Of a stretch of 44,059 nucleotides of DNA, positions 31,781 through 42,279 are shown one piece after another. Source of the DNA: Gnetum montanum. Its lineage: Eukaryota; Streptophyta; Gnetopsida; Gnetales; Gnetaceae. The stretch spans positions 182,423-226,481 of the forward strand of contig MNCI01000921.1 of assembly GCA_015680685.1 (NCBI GenBank), in the 5' to 3' direction. A model generated the notes under the pieces. It was not told the DNA's origin. It did no database searches and saw nothing but the letters and a program-made list of their open reading frames with translations. Position 1 is the first letter of the stretch; the number at the start of each line of letters is the position of its first letter. The position numbers and the translations under genes were made by a program.

Positions 31781-32814
31781 GGTTTAGTTGATATGTTGGC
31801 TGAGGGATGGATGTAGTGACCGAGGTAGGCCACACACGAGTGGATTGGACAAATGCCATGGACGCTAATGAGATAAGTGGGACATGGGATGCCTAAATCA
31901 TTTGGGGCTAGGAGGGGGCTAGGAGGTGGCCCCTACATGAGCATAGGGTTGGGAAAATGTAGCATTCACTTGCAAGGAAGGCTGAATTGGCATGGCCACC
32001 ATCTCGAAGAGGATGGGTGGACTGAACCGAGGAGGGGCTGTACTAGGGAGTGGTTGTTGGAAGATAGTGTAGAGGGAGCTCTCATGTTTGGAGCAGGCCT
32101 CAAACTCATCTTCTTCCTCTTGTGAGGCTTCCTTGTATGTTGTCCCTGCATCATGCTCATTTGCATGGATGAGTTGGAACAACAGCTAGTGGTAGGACTC
32201 TATGAGTGGGATTATGTCAAACAAGGAGGGGTTGTACTCTTGTCCGTCATGATGGACTCGTTCGTAGTTCTATTTTACCTCCAAGTCAAGGCAATCCATT
32301 GATAATCCTACTTGGATTTTGGCATAAACAAAATTGTATTGTTTGTGGCTTAGTGCAGCACACTTTGGGTGGATCATGGTGTCAAATATATTAGACATTG
32401 ACATGGAAGGTTGATTTGGATTCATGTTCATAGATCGAGTTGTGAGAGTTGTTGTTTGCAAAAAATGGCTAACTCTAAAAACTATAGAAAAATGACTAAG
32501 TCTACTGGTAGTAGAAAAATGGTTAAGTGTGGAAACTGCAAAAAATTGACTAAGTATGAAAATACAGAAAAAATGCTAACTATGAAAGCTACTGAAAATC
32601 GCTAACTTTGGTGCTACATGCACTACGCTAGAGCTGGCTATGCTCTCTACATTGAAAGCTAGCTATGCTCTCCCAAGCACCCAAAATTTTGGTTAAGTGC
32701 TAAAGATATTCTTTGGCTTTTATCCAGCAAGGTTCTACAATGGGGTCCAATCTACACCAACCAGTGGTGGAGTACATGGGACAATAATCAGAAAATGCAA
32801 AAGGAAATGGTGAG

Positions 32815-32832
32815 GCCCTTCTTCTAGTGCCA
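32815..32832 (-). other. Primer binding site of element 2
   Basis: TGGCACTAGAAGAAGGG on -, six bases inside the 5' LTR. It begins with TGG as a PBS should and matches element 1. Confidence 0.6.
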
Positions 32833-32838
32833 AAAACT

Positions 32839-34081
32839 ATTACAATCAAAAACATCGGTGGCTAGAATCATCAAGGGGTCAACAAACACACAGCCTTAAC
32901 CATGGCTCCGCATGAGGGCCTTGCTGAAAATGGAGACAAAGCACCCTAAATGGTCTTGTCGATCAAATAGGGACTTTGCTAGTTGCAACCAAGGCAATGG
33001 GTACAATTGAGGGATGGCGTGGTTAGTCGAAATGCAAGTGTAAACAATGTGAAATGATGCTAAGTGTCAAAAAGGTGCTTTGAAGTGCAAAGTGTAGAGT
33101 GTAGCCACGAAATGGGGGTGAATGTAGCTAAGGGTTTCAACCAAAATGAGAGTGTCAACCTATAGAGACTACCGCCTGAGCATAGTACAACATAAATACA
33201 TGTGAAAAAGTGCAAAAATATGCAAGAAAAATGTAATAAAATGCTAGAAATGGGAGAGAGAAATGAAACATTGCTCCAAATGGGAGTGTAGTTAACTCCA
33301 AAAGGGTCTCAAAAGGTACACAGTGTACAATAGGCACAGTGGGAGAGTAGTCACAGTCTTGGTGGCATCATCCCATGAAGTTTGGCGCTCACCAAGATGA
33401 ACCATGGATGCTAAGTTGGTCACTGTAGTGTATCGTGGCTATGGTGTCCTGCAAGGCTATAGTGGGGCTATGGTGGGTCATAGAACACAACTCTACCTCT
33501 CTACCAATGCATCTAGATCTCATTCACCCAAAGATGCTAAGTGCCAAATGCCAAATGCCAAGTGGTAAAAATGCTCACATCTAATGAATGCCAACCGCTT
33601 AGGAATGCCATCCATTTGATAATGTCAATCACTTAGGAATGCCAACCATTTGAGAACACCAACTGCCTAGGAATGTCAACCATTTGGGAATGTCAATAGC
33701 TTGGGAATGCCAACCGTCTAGGAATGTCAACCACCTAAGAATGTCAACCGTTAAAACGTTGGGGATTCAAGGGTATTTCTAGGGCTAGGATTAGTGCAAA
33801 ACATAGATCAGGTGCCACGTGGAAGTGCAAGAAAAATTCAAAAAAATTTCTAAGTTTGAAGGCAACCAAAAAAGTTTAAAAATTTTCTAACTTTAACTAC
33901 TATGCTCACCCCATGTTACGCATAGGACATGTAACTTAGTAGTTAGAAAAAAATTTGCAAAATTGGTAGTTGGAGCTAACTACACTCAACACTTAGAAAG
34001 ATTTGGGCAAAGTGCCATTGTTTTGACACTTAGCCAAATTTGCAATCGAGATGCCGAGACCTAAAATTTTGTGGTATTTCA
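32839..34081 (-). repeat. 5' LTR of element 2
   Basis: It starts ATTACAATCAAAAACATCG, parallel to 20597 in element 1, and ends GTGGTATTTCA. About 1240 bp, shorter than in element 1: most palindromic boxes are lost and a 17-bp repeat is expanded. The TATA region is degraded (GTATTTCTAGG near 33772). Confidence 0.7.
33586..33755 (+). repeat. 17-bp tandem repeat in element 2 LTR, 10 units
   Basis: Consensus GAATGYCAACCRCTTAG, starts every 16-18 bp from 33586 to 33739. Element 1 LTRs hold only a few AAATGCCAACTAAAT-like units at the same place (4570-4620, 21225-21300), so the array expanded in this copy. Confidence 0.8.
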
Positions 34082-34084
34082 AGA

Positions 34085-34422
34085 AGCATGGATTGGAAGT
34101 GAGACTATCTTCACCAAGAATGATGTAGCAGTACCACATAATGAGAATCATTCATGATCATAGGAACTCTTATCTCTCATTCTTCTACTACCAAGAGGGG
34201 TTGGATGTCAATGTTATCTAAGTTTTTCACTTCTCTTATCATGGACATTCCATTTTGTAAAAATTGTAATTCCATACACTTGGACACTTAGAGTTCATTT
34301 GTTCCATTTGAGTTAGTTTGTAATGTCAATCAATAATTCCATACCTACCCTATATATTTTGTAAAGAACTTGTTCCTTCTCTTCTTCACTCAAGGACAAG
34401 TTTTCATTCAGTCATGGGGATA
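34085..34422 (+). mobile_element. Interior of short LTR element B
   Basis: About 330 bp without an ORF between the element 2 end and the right LTR of element B. If element 2 and one AGCAT are removed, the left LTR end CACAAGCA is followed directly by TGGATTGGAAGTGAG, a possible PBS. The last bases, CATGGGGATA, form a purine-rich tract before the right LTR. Total element size would be about 1.2 kb, non-autonomous (TRIM-like but with longer LTRs). Confidence 0.5.
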
Positions 34423-34841
34423 TGATGAACATGTTTGTACCATTTTCTATGACATCATGTACGCGACATTAGGGCTATGACGTCATGTATGTGACATTGG
34501 GGTATATATCCTAGCCTATAAATATAGCACTTTGGGCCTAGTTTTTTGATAGTTTCAAGTTAGTTTTCAATCAGAGTAGCAGAGCTCTTGCCATTTATTT
34601 TCCTCAAAGTTAGAATATTTTCTAAGTGCCTACAGAAGGAGTCAAAGTGTGTACGATTCTTTGTTCGAACACTAATGTACCTTAGCACAATAGTATGATG
34701 AGAATAAAATGAACTCTTTTGACAATCCTTGCAACACTAAGAATATGTTACTATTTCTTTTAATGCACTTTACTTTCATGCTTTCTACTTAAATGCATTT
34801 GAATTAAGCAATCTATTTCCAATAGTCAATGAACACAAGCA
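34423..34841 (+). repeat. Right LTR of element B
   Basis: 419 bp, partner of 25475-25898. TATAAATA at 34517-34524, AATAAA at 34703-34708, TGACGTCA at 34478-34485 and a second site TGACATCA at 34450-34457. I found no convincing target duplication outside the pair (AGTAT left, CGAGC right). Confidence 0.75.
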
Positions 34842-36000
34842 CGAGCACTTTGAACATTCATATAGTACTTAGTAACCTAGAAACACTTAACGTTTAGTAG
34901 CCCAACAGTGCTATATGTGTTCAGTATGTATCTAGGAAAATGGAGTGGTTACTTGTGTTAGGCTAGATAGGTAGTAACAAGTTAGATTTTAAGTTACTCT
35001 ACTCTTCATTTTTGTTGTAGATGATTATATCTATAAAACATAAAATGATAAAAAATCATATACCTTAATTACACTTAAACCATACCCTTGAGCCTCACAA
35101 GTGTAGTTGGGAAGACAGTAAGTGTTCTCAATGCCCATTTCACTTCCTAAAAGAGCTAATGAATTAGATAACTATAGGTCCATGGAGTTTGACCAGATCG
35201 TGTGTAATGCCTTAGTGATTTGTATGGTTGAGCATAGGGATACCTTGTCACTCATTAAGTGTCTACAATATCTTTGATGTTTTCTTATGTATGGATGTAC
35301 TAGTGTTTGTTCAACATTACTAAAATCTTGTAGTTGATGCTTGAAATTAGAAAATAATCAACTCTTATTAATAATATATAATGTATAATGAATGCACTAC
35401 AATACTTGTCTATAATGCTTCTATGATTTGACATTTCTCATGATACATGTTCATAAATATCAATCAAGAAAAATTATAAAAGCCCATACCTTTCTTTTCT
35501 CTTTGTCATTTCCAAAGACTTGCACTTTAGGCAATCTCTGTGGCTCTTCTAATAGGTATACTTTTATTTTTCATTTTCTTTTCTTTGTACTAGCCAATGA
35601 TGCATTATTTGGTTATTTCCTTTCCTTGATCTCTTGAATGTTTTTTTTTTTAATTTGGCTTTAGGCCTTTGATTATCTTCTGTAGCATTCAGCTCTTCAC
35701 TAGTTATTAATTTTAATGAACATCATAGATATCTTGGATTGCTTTTCAAATCATTGCCCACTGAGATTCAATTATCAATCCTTATCATTAACACCATGTC
35801 AAGCAATGGTATCGATATCGATTTGCATTTCTATTGCAATTACCTACAATAAACAAGCAAAAAGGGGAAATCAACACTTATTGATTTAAGCTGCTAGAAT
35901 TGATGATCTTCAATATATAAAAACACTAAAAGAAATAAAAATGCTACTTTACAATGTTAAAACTAAAACAATTTTGGGGTTTATCACCATGCCCTAGAGG
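34842..36000. other. AT-rich intergenic stretch
   Basis: No gene or repeat copy seen. Open frames are short and without domains. Confidence 0.4.
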
Positions 36001-36450
36001 ACAAGCATTAGTTTTAGTAATTTTTGGAGGTATAAAATGACAAGTCTCACTTAGGTGATGTGGGTCAATGTCACTTGCACTTCATGCCTCAAAAACTCAC
36101 TTCCCAACCCTAGTTTTGCCTTTATCGTACTTTCAATGGCTAGCCCACATCATACCTCTAGCAACAAGTATCTATTTTTGCAATTTTGAAGGCTTTTTGA
36201 TGTTCAAAATAATAAGTTTTAGTTAGATGATGCTAGCAACAGCGTTAGTGTCACCCACACTTTAGGAATTAAAAACAAGTCTCCTAACCTTGATTCTGCC
36301 TTTGTTGAACCTCCAACAATGAGCTTGCATCATCCCCAAGTCAATGAGCATTAGTTTCAATAAGTTTGAAGGGTTTTTGAGCTTCAAAATGACACATTTC
36401 ACCTAGGTGATGCTCAATGACATTGGCGTTAATGTCACTTGCCCATGCAT
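36001..36450. repeat. Degenerate ~170-bp tandem repeat, about 2.6 units
   Basis: Units begin near 36001, 36164 and 36343. Each has ACAAGYATTAGTTT-like sequence, then a T-rich run, TTTCACYTAGGTGATGC-like sequence, GTTAGTGTCACTTGC-like sequence and, in the first two, CCTAACCTTGATTCTGCC-like sequence. The third is truncated. Confidence 0.55.
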
Positions 36451-38029
36451 GCAAGTTAAAATTACCAAAAATGAACTTTAAGTTTGTAGTTTGAAACTTC
36501 TGGTATTTTGGGAAACCTTAGTCCTATAAATACTAGGTTCAAATACCAATTCTAGGCCAATCTCTTAAGATTTGAGAACACTTTTCAAATTTTGAAATAT
36601 TTAGAGTCCCAACACCTGCATTAATTGCGTCACTTGTGAGCTCCATGGCCATCTCAGCATCATTTGTAATTTGCAAGCTCAATCCCAACACTAGCGTCAC
36701 TAACAACACACATGAGCATGCTAATGCCAGCATTAGCCTTAATGTCACTTACCCTAGCACTAGCATCATTACATCACCTATAGGATAAGACTTAGAAATG
36801 GCCTTCTTTGATCCTCGAATCAACTTCAAACAACATTGATAGGCCCTCCATTCATCTATGAATTCATAAGAGGTCAAATTCCATAATTCAAACCCTCTTT
36901 TTACTCATGAATTAAGTCCTAATTGCCCATTTAAATTTATAGTTTCTATCTCATACCATTGTAGCTCTTGGCCCTCTCTAGGAGGCAAACTCAATTAGTT
37001 TATTTAATAAAGCACTCTTTATTTTTGGAAAGGAAGACCCAAACCCTTCCCCACATGTTTGGTCTATCATCTATTATTTGTTTTATATTTCCTACCTATT
37101 TCAAATATACTCGTACTACTTAGATCTCATCATCAACACTTAAGTTGAATCCAATTTATCATTAACTTCATTGCGATTCATCTATACCCCTTATCCATTC
37201 TAATCTTGGTCAATAGGTTAAGTTCATATTCAATTAGAGGTTTGTACCCCTTTATTTCATAATAATTGATTTATCAAGGGTTATATTGTTCCGAAGACCA
37301 TTTATAGGTGTAGATGATATGCTCAAATATGTAGTTCGTAGAAGTGTCTTTGTAGATTTACAAAAAAATGATGAAGAAAGTTATTACAAGACTTATTCTT
37401 ATCATTTTTGGGTTTTTCTTGTATAAGTCTCCATCCCTACATTTAGTAATCCATTTGGCTAAGAGAGAAATATCTTGCTTATAAGAATTACTAAAACCAA
37501 GTAGCCCATCTTTCTTGCTAGTACTAGAAAGATCCAAACAACGTTAAAAAAAAACATTTTCTATTTTACTTAACAAACGAAAGATATTGGTAAATTGTAT
37601 TTGTACATACATGTGTTATAATTATACGCAAAGTCCCTTGAATGTATGGGCATGGTTGCTAGTGCTACATCAGCCGCAGAGAACGTTGAAGAATAACATC
37701 TTTGCACATGCATTCCAGGAAAGCAAAGAAAAGGGAACAAACGTTAGCGCATCCTTGCCTTCACATGACTGCCAACGTAGCGTAACGTGCCACCAATTAA
37801 CAACCTCCTACATTTGAAAACAGACAACCTTGGCTTTCTTTTCAGTGCCTCCATTATTGACATCCACTAACACTGAGCCACGTTGTCCCAATCTTAAAGA
37901 AACAGCAAATACTATTGCCAAAAATGCAAAATGGAAACAGTTACCCGTTGTAATTGCAATTGCCATTACTGGATGAGACACTGTTCCCATTCCATTTCAA
38001 TTTGGTTTGGTATTTTTAAACAAGCTCAT
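36451..38029. other. Intergenic and distal upstream region of the desaturase
   Basis: No gene seen. From about 37500 on, the sequence becomes less repetitive and includes ACGT-core words (37757-37790, 37875-37885) that may belong to the desaturase promoter. Confidence 0.4.
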
Positions 38030-38048
38030 TGACTGACTCAGTCAGTCA
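38030..38048. promoter_or_regulatory. 19-bp perfect palindrome upstream of desaturase
   Basis: TGACTGACTCAGTCAGTCA: 9-bp arms around one central C. The centre contains TGACTCA, the GCN4/AP-1-type site bound by plant bZIP factors, flanked by TGAC half sites. About 790 bp before the start codon. Regulatory function is inferred from the motif only. Confidence 0.45.
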
Positions 38049-38739
38049 CTGAAAGGCTGAATCAAGCCTTTCCAGTTTGCACTTTCTGTATCCGTTAATT
38101 TAAAATTAAGAATCTCACATATATCTAATGATCCCTCAACGTTACCAGTGCGGCAGAACCACAAGAATGTCACCATTATTAGAGCAAATCCTTTTTAATA
38201 AGTTTTTACAGTGCTGCAACTACAACCGGAACTGTATGCAGGCAGCCAGGAAGTCAGATGTTGGGATTGCAGCCAACCAGCCAACTCCAATCCAACTCAA
38301 AATCGTGTATGGTGTTTGTATATCGTCGAGTGGCAGAGCAACGCAGGCAGAATCTTCATCATCATCATTATTACTTCTTTCTGTAATGCTGTTGTGCCAG
38401 AGCCACAGCCAGAGCCAATAGATTTCATTCCATTTCACGTCAGGAGTCCATTTTTTACTTATCTCGAACAATCTGCATGGCATTCTCTGTTGCGGATTAG
38501 CGTCAAATCTGCGATTCCAATTTGTGGCTTAATCCGAAATTTGAATCGGGGTTGTGTGTTTTTTTTTTATTTTGCAGCGGGTTTGCGTAAAACCTGCTGC
38601 AGTGTGGGGCGTTTTGGGCTAGAGTACTGACGATGAAAATGAAATCACAAATCTAGCGTTTTCAAGGACGGCTGTTCTGGACTGAAGCAATCTGCAATAC
38701 AGAAACTGAAATTTGATCAAGTTGGTACACTTGCCGGAT

Positions 38740-38765
38740 CTATTCTTCTTTTCTCCCCTGTGCAG
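38740..38765 (+). other. Possible 5'-UTR splice acceptor of desaturase
   Basis: A pyrimidine-rich run followed by CCCCTGTGCAG (AG at 38764-38765), 73 bp before the start codon. It resembles a plant 3' splice site. The donor is not assigned. If real, the coding part is intronless but the leader is spliced. Confidence 0.3.
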
Positions 38766-38838
38766 AGCTGGTGTGAGATTTGCATTGTTAGTGAAACTCG
38801 AACTGAAGGTTTGTGGTGGGGAAGCGAAAGGAGGAGGG

Positions 38839-40173
38839 ATGATGAGGAGCATTAGCAGCGAGGAAGTGAGGCAGCATGACAGAAGAGAGAAGGAGGTCTG
38901 GATTTCGATCCAGGGGAAGGTGTACGATGTGACGGAATGGATTAAACATCATCCTGGTGGGGATCTGCCATTGTTGGATCTTGCAGGTCAGGACGTTACA
39001 GACGCTTTCATGGCCTATCATCCGGTTTCTGCTTGGAAAGTTCTACAACGTTTCTACATTGGTAACCTGCAAGATTACTCAGTCTCAGATCTGTCACGGG
39101 ACTACCGCAAACTGCTTCAGGATCTCAAGCTCAGTGGAATGTTCAGACGACGTCCTTCCGTCTACATTCCTACTCTGCTCTCAATGCTGGCTCTCTTGGG
39201 CTCCTGCATTTTGGGGGTTCTGGGCAGCGACTGTATTTGGGTTCATTTGTTTTCAGCAATTTTGTTGGGCCTGTTTTGGTCCCAGAGCGCTTTCATTGGC
39301 CATGATTCCGGCCACTGTGGCCTCACAGGGAATGCAACTGTGGATAAGTATGTGCAACTTTTGGCCGGAAATGGATTGACCGGAATCAGCATCGGATGGT
39401 GGAAGAGGAACCACAATGTTCATCACATTGCCTGCAACAGCCTGGAATACGACCCGGATGTGCAGTATGTGCCCATTTTTGCCGTAAATTCTGGTTTTTT
39501 TGGTTCCCTGTATTCCTACTTTTATGACAGGAGGATGCATTTCGATAAGGTTGCAAGGTGGTTTGTTAGTTACCAGCACTGGACGTTTTATCCCATTATG
39601 GCCATTGCCAGGGTCAATCTGTTTTACCAGTCATGGGCACTGGTTTTGAACACCGGCAAAAGGGTTCCATTCCGAGCTCTTGAGGTTGTGGGGATGCTCA
39701 TTTTCTGGACCTGGTTTCCTCTGCTGGTTTCTAGGCTTCCGGCCGATTCCAGGACCCTTTTTGTTCTCTCCAGTTTTGCAGTGTGTGGGATTCAGCACGT
39801 TCAGTTCTGCCTCAACCATTTCCCTGCAGAAATGTATGTGGGTAGGCCTGCTTCCAAGTCCTGGTTCGAGTCCCAGACCAAGGGAACCATTGATATTGCA
39901 TGCCCTGCTTGGATGGACTGGTTTCATGGCGGATTACAGTTCCAGGTTGAGCATCATTTGTTTCCCAGGCTTCCAAGGTGCAATCTCAGAAAGATCCGTC
40001 CACTGGTTCAGGCACTGTGTAAAAAACACGGCCTTCCTTATAACAGTGTTGGATTCTGGAAGGCTAATGCAATGACACTAGCAACTCTGCGTGTTGCTGC
40101 CATGGAGGCCAGAGATGTGTCCAAACCCTTCAAGCCTGATCTTCTCTGGGAGGCTGTCAATGCCCAAGGCTGA
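38839..40173 (+). CDS. Cytochrome b5-fused front-end desaturase, sphingolipid delta-8 type
   Basis: 444 codons, intact, no intron. An N-terminal cytochrome b5 domain (residues 6-76) has the heme motif HPGG (38-41) and the second heme His in AYHP (61). The desaturase domain has three His boxes: HDSGH (155-159), HNVHH (192-196) and QVEHH (369-373), where Gln replaces the first His as in all front-end desaturases. Hydrophobic stretches near 108-128, 133-153, 281-300 and 305-325 fit an ER membrane protein. The best family is plant sphingolipid delta-8 desaturase (about 450 aa, usually intronless), which makes the delta-8 double bond in long-chain bases of glycosylceramides; b5 supplies electrons from its reductase. 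A delta-5 or delta-6 acyl desaturase is the alternative. ATG at 38839 is the first in the frame; an in-frame TGA is at 38707. An ATG follows at 38842. Confidence 0.92.
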   Translation: MMRSISSEEVRQHDRREKEVWISIQGKVYDVTEWIKHHPGGDLPLLDLAGQDVTDAFMAYHPVSAWKVLQRFYIGNLQDYSVSDLSRDYRKLLQDLKLSGMFRRRPSVYIPTLLSMLALLGSCILGVLGSDCIWVHLFSAILLGLFWSQSAFIGHDSGHCGLTGNATVDKYVQLLAGNGLTGISIGWWKRNHNVHHIACNSLEYDPDVQYVPIFAVNSGFFGSLYSYFYDRRMHFDKVARWFVSYQHWTFYPIMAIARVNLFYQSWALVLNTGKRVPFRALEVVGMLIFWTWFPLLVSRLPADSRTLFVLSSFAVCGIQHVQFCLNHFPAEMYVGRPASKSWFESQTKGTIDIACPAWMDWFHGGLQFQVEHHLFPRLPRCNLRKIRPLVQALCKKHGLPYNSVGFWKANAMTLATLRVAAMEARDVSKPFKPDLLWEAVNAQG

Positions 40174-42093
40174 TATGATTTCATTCACTGTAATACTCAT
40201 CATGATTGATTGATTCTAATCCTTATCATCAGGGACCAATAGATTCCGTAAGTAACTCTTCAACAGTTCCACAGCCCTCTTCTGTCTCTCTCTTTTTTCT
40301 ATTCTTTGAACATTACAAGTTTTTTTTTAAAAAAAACGATGGCTTCCTTCCATGGAAGCACATGCCATTTCAATCTATTATCATTCTTTATTCTTGTTTC
40401 TTTTGTCTGCCATTACCTGGAGCATTTTTTATGATGATTTTTTTTTATTTTTTAAATTTCCATTGGTCTAGACTACAGAGTCATGTTTTTCCATTTTGAA
40501 GGGTATGTTTTTGTATTTTTCTGCTTTCCAACAAGAAGGTATCTAGTCCACTTCTGTAAATCATAGCCAGGGTGGGGAAATATGTGCTATCTCACCATCC
40601 CAAAACATTAATTTTTTCAAGGGGTAAAAAGAAAATTTTATCATAAATAAAACCCACTATCAGTCATTGTGTGAACAGTGAAGAAAACTCACTAGTCTGG
40701 TAAAAGGCAACATAAATTTGGCTACTCCGTTTGGCCACTAGTGCAGGTTTCATTTTTGAAATTCTGAAACTTGTGCAATAATTACCTGACTAATTGCCAC
40801 GGCCCATATCTTCATAGAAAGAGGCAAAAAAGGTCATAATAAAAAGCATTCCTGATTGCCTTTGTTCTTGAATGACAAGTTAATCGGCAGTGTCCTAAAC
40901 GTATCTTAGTTTGAATACTGGCAAATTTATGTGGCCTTTAACATGTGTCTTTCACAATTTCATTGTTCCTCAAAAATATAGAGGTCTAGCCTAAATACAG
41001 ATGAATGTCATTCCTTTAAAAAAATGTATTTCTATGATTAAGTCATTTTCGAGCAAATAGTTAAAACTTTACAATCTTCGAAGGCGCAGTATAGAACGAG
41101 GATTCCTACGTGGTTTTGATTTTTATTTTTGTTTTTGCATTTGGTTTTAGTTTAGAAGTCACATTACCACATTCTTCCACAACAAATCTCACAAAGCATT
41201 TGATGTTTCCTTTGCCTTGGTCACTGATAAACTGCATATATTATGTAACGACATTTCATATGATTTTTGATTGATCATAATTTCAACCAGCTAAAAGTAA
41301 ACACGAAGAGTCTAATCAAATATCAGAACTATCTGTGCATCCAAATCCTGGTTAAGATAATATGAATATATGTCACTGTCCAACCCATGTCACGGACTTC
41401 TGATGCATATTTAGTTGTGTACATCTTGAACAGTAAATGCACTGGGCATTCCGTGGTTTTGCGATAAAGATAAAGCAATGAAGAAATTTGCTTTCATGTG
41501 TAAGATTTATGAAAACTGACACTGATTGTTTTATTACGCTGAAACGCGAAAGATTTACGAAATTAGTTTGCCATTTCAGACTTAAGTAGAGCCTGGTAAC
41601 CTCTGTAGACGAGCGAAAGCTTAACCTCGCGTTTAATCCGTACGTAGAACCCAGACCTTAAATTCATTAATCCCTACGTAGAAGTTAAGAAGCAAATTTG
41701 AATTACACCGTTTCTTGTCAGGCTTATCACTTTTGGGTGGTAGTAAACGGTTTTAAAAAAAAAATGAAGAGAAGCTTATGGGGAAGGGGAATGGGACATA
41801 TAGCTCATATGATATTTTGGTAAAATGGAAATGTATTTTGAATTAGCAATTTCGAGTACTTATTAGTTTACCTATATATTAAATTGCCAAATAATAGAGC
41901 TTTGAAGGGAGAAACAATATATACATATATATATCATAATAAAGCTTTTGAGGGAGAAAAAATAAAATCTTGTGATATAGTTGATATATATAATAAATAA
42001 CAGAAATAATGCAGAAAAGTGATGGCAAATAACTTTGAACTTGAAGTTCCATCCATTTAGTCTAAGAGATTTGTTCTTGGGAGCTCTTGCAAC
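40174..42093. other. 3' flank of the desaturase, non-coding
   Basis: AT-rich with no ORF of note. A small partial duplication (AGCTTTGAAGGGAGAAA near 41899 and AGCTTTTGAGGGAGAAA near 41943) lies in an AT-microsatellite stretch at 41920-41999. Confidence 0.5.
40646..40651 (+). terminator. Candidate polyadenylation signal of desaturase
   Basis: AATAAA about 475 bp after the stop codon. Plant signals are loose, so an earlier near-match may be used instead. Confidence 0.3.
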
Positions 42094-42279
42094 CTAGCCC
42101 ATGAATCTTGTCCATAGAAGGTGAGGAGCATCATTGAACAAGAAAGAGACTAGGCATTTTCTAGTGTTTTTCCTAGTCATTACAACATGAAAATACCTTG
42201 AGTTTTGGTCATGATCCTTAGTCCTATGTTGCCTATAAATGCATTGTTCCTTAGATGCCAAATGAATTTCCTTCTCCAA
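42094..42279 (-). pseudogene. LINE-type retrotransposon relic
   Basis: 61 codons on -: a segment like KDHDQNSRYFHVVMTRKNTR preceded by QCIYRQHRTK. It resembles the conserved stretch before the RT domain of plant LINEs (RxxWLKEGDxNTxFFHxxxxxRRxxN). No RT motif follows in the window. The assignment is weak. Confidence 0.4.

Larger units (their letters stand above)
29515..32461 (-). pseudogene. gag of element 2
   Basis: From 32461 down: an N-terminal region with QYNFVYAKIQVGLSMDCLD, an acidic stretch ANEHDAGTTYKEASQEEEDE (32160), the capsid domain FPMSLTSKALYWYHALPKA (31350-31290), then FKGVVNDFIKSRLYYLALK (about 31100). Further on YYHYHQLFGHSTDNYRAL (about 30540) corresponds to the gag motif YCxFHxxxGHxTxxC, with its Cys changed to Tyr. 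A frameshift lies between the N-terminal part and the capsid part, and stops are common after 30900. Two minisatellite patches sit within it. Confidence 0.7.
25900..34084 (-). mobile_element. Element 2: Tat-like retrotransposon remnant
   Basis: A relative of element 1 on -: 5' LTR 32839-34081, PBS at 32832, gag and protease 32461-28999, spacer 28690-28980, partial 3' LTR 25900-26455. RT, RNase H and integrase are missing; element 3 occupies the gap. AGCAT occurs exactly at 25895-25899 and again at 34085-34089, which would be a 5-bp target duplication. That requires three bases (AGA) beyond the TTTCA at 34081 to belong to the LTR end. Confidence 0.65.

Noticed and set aside
36539-36748. Minus-strand open frame with a signal-peptide-like start
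   Set aside because: It lies just past the degenerate tandem repeat, has no domain or homology I recognise, and its hydrophobic start follows from the repeated GTGACATTA-like words.
38211-38630. Overlapping plus-strand open frames just upstream of the desaturase
   Set aside because: Two frames and the opposite strand are open at the same time, with CAT/CAG simple repeats; no domain. Better read as leader or promoter sequence.
38713-38838. N-terminal extension of the desaturase by 42 codons
   Set aside because: The extension has no ATG (it would start at TTG), the family begins close to the b5 domain, and a splice-acceptor-like site lies inside it.
39680-40075. Long second-frame open reading frame inside the desaturase
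   Set aside because: A shadow of the real coding frame; no start context, no domain, and the desaturase motifs account for the constraint.
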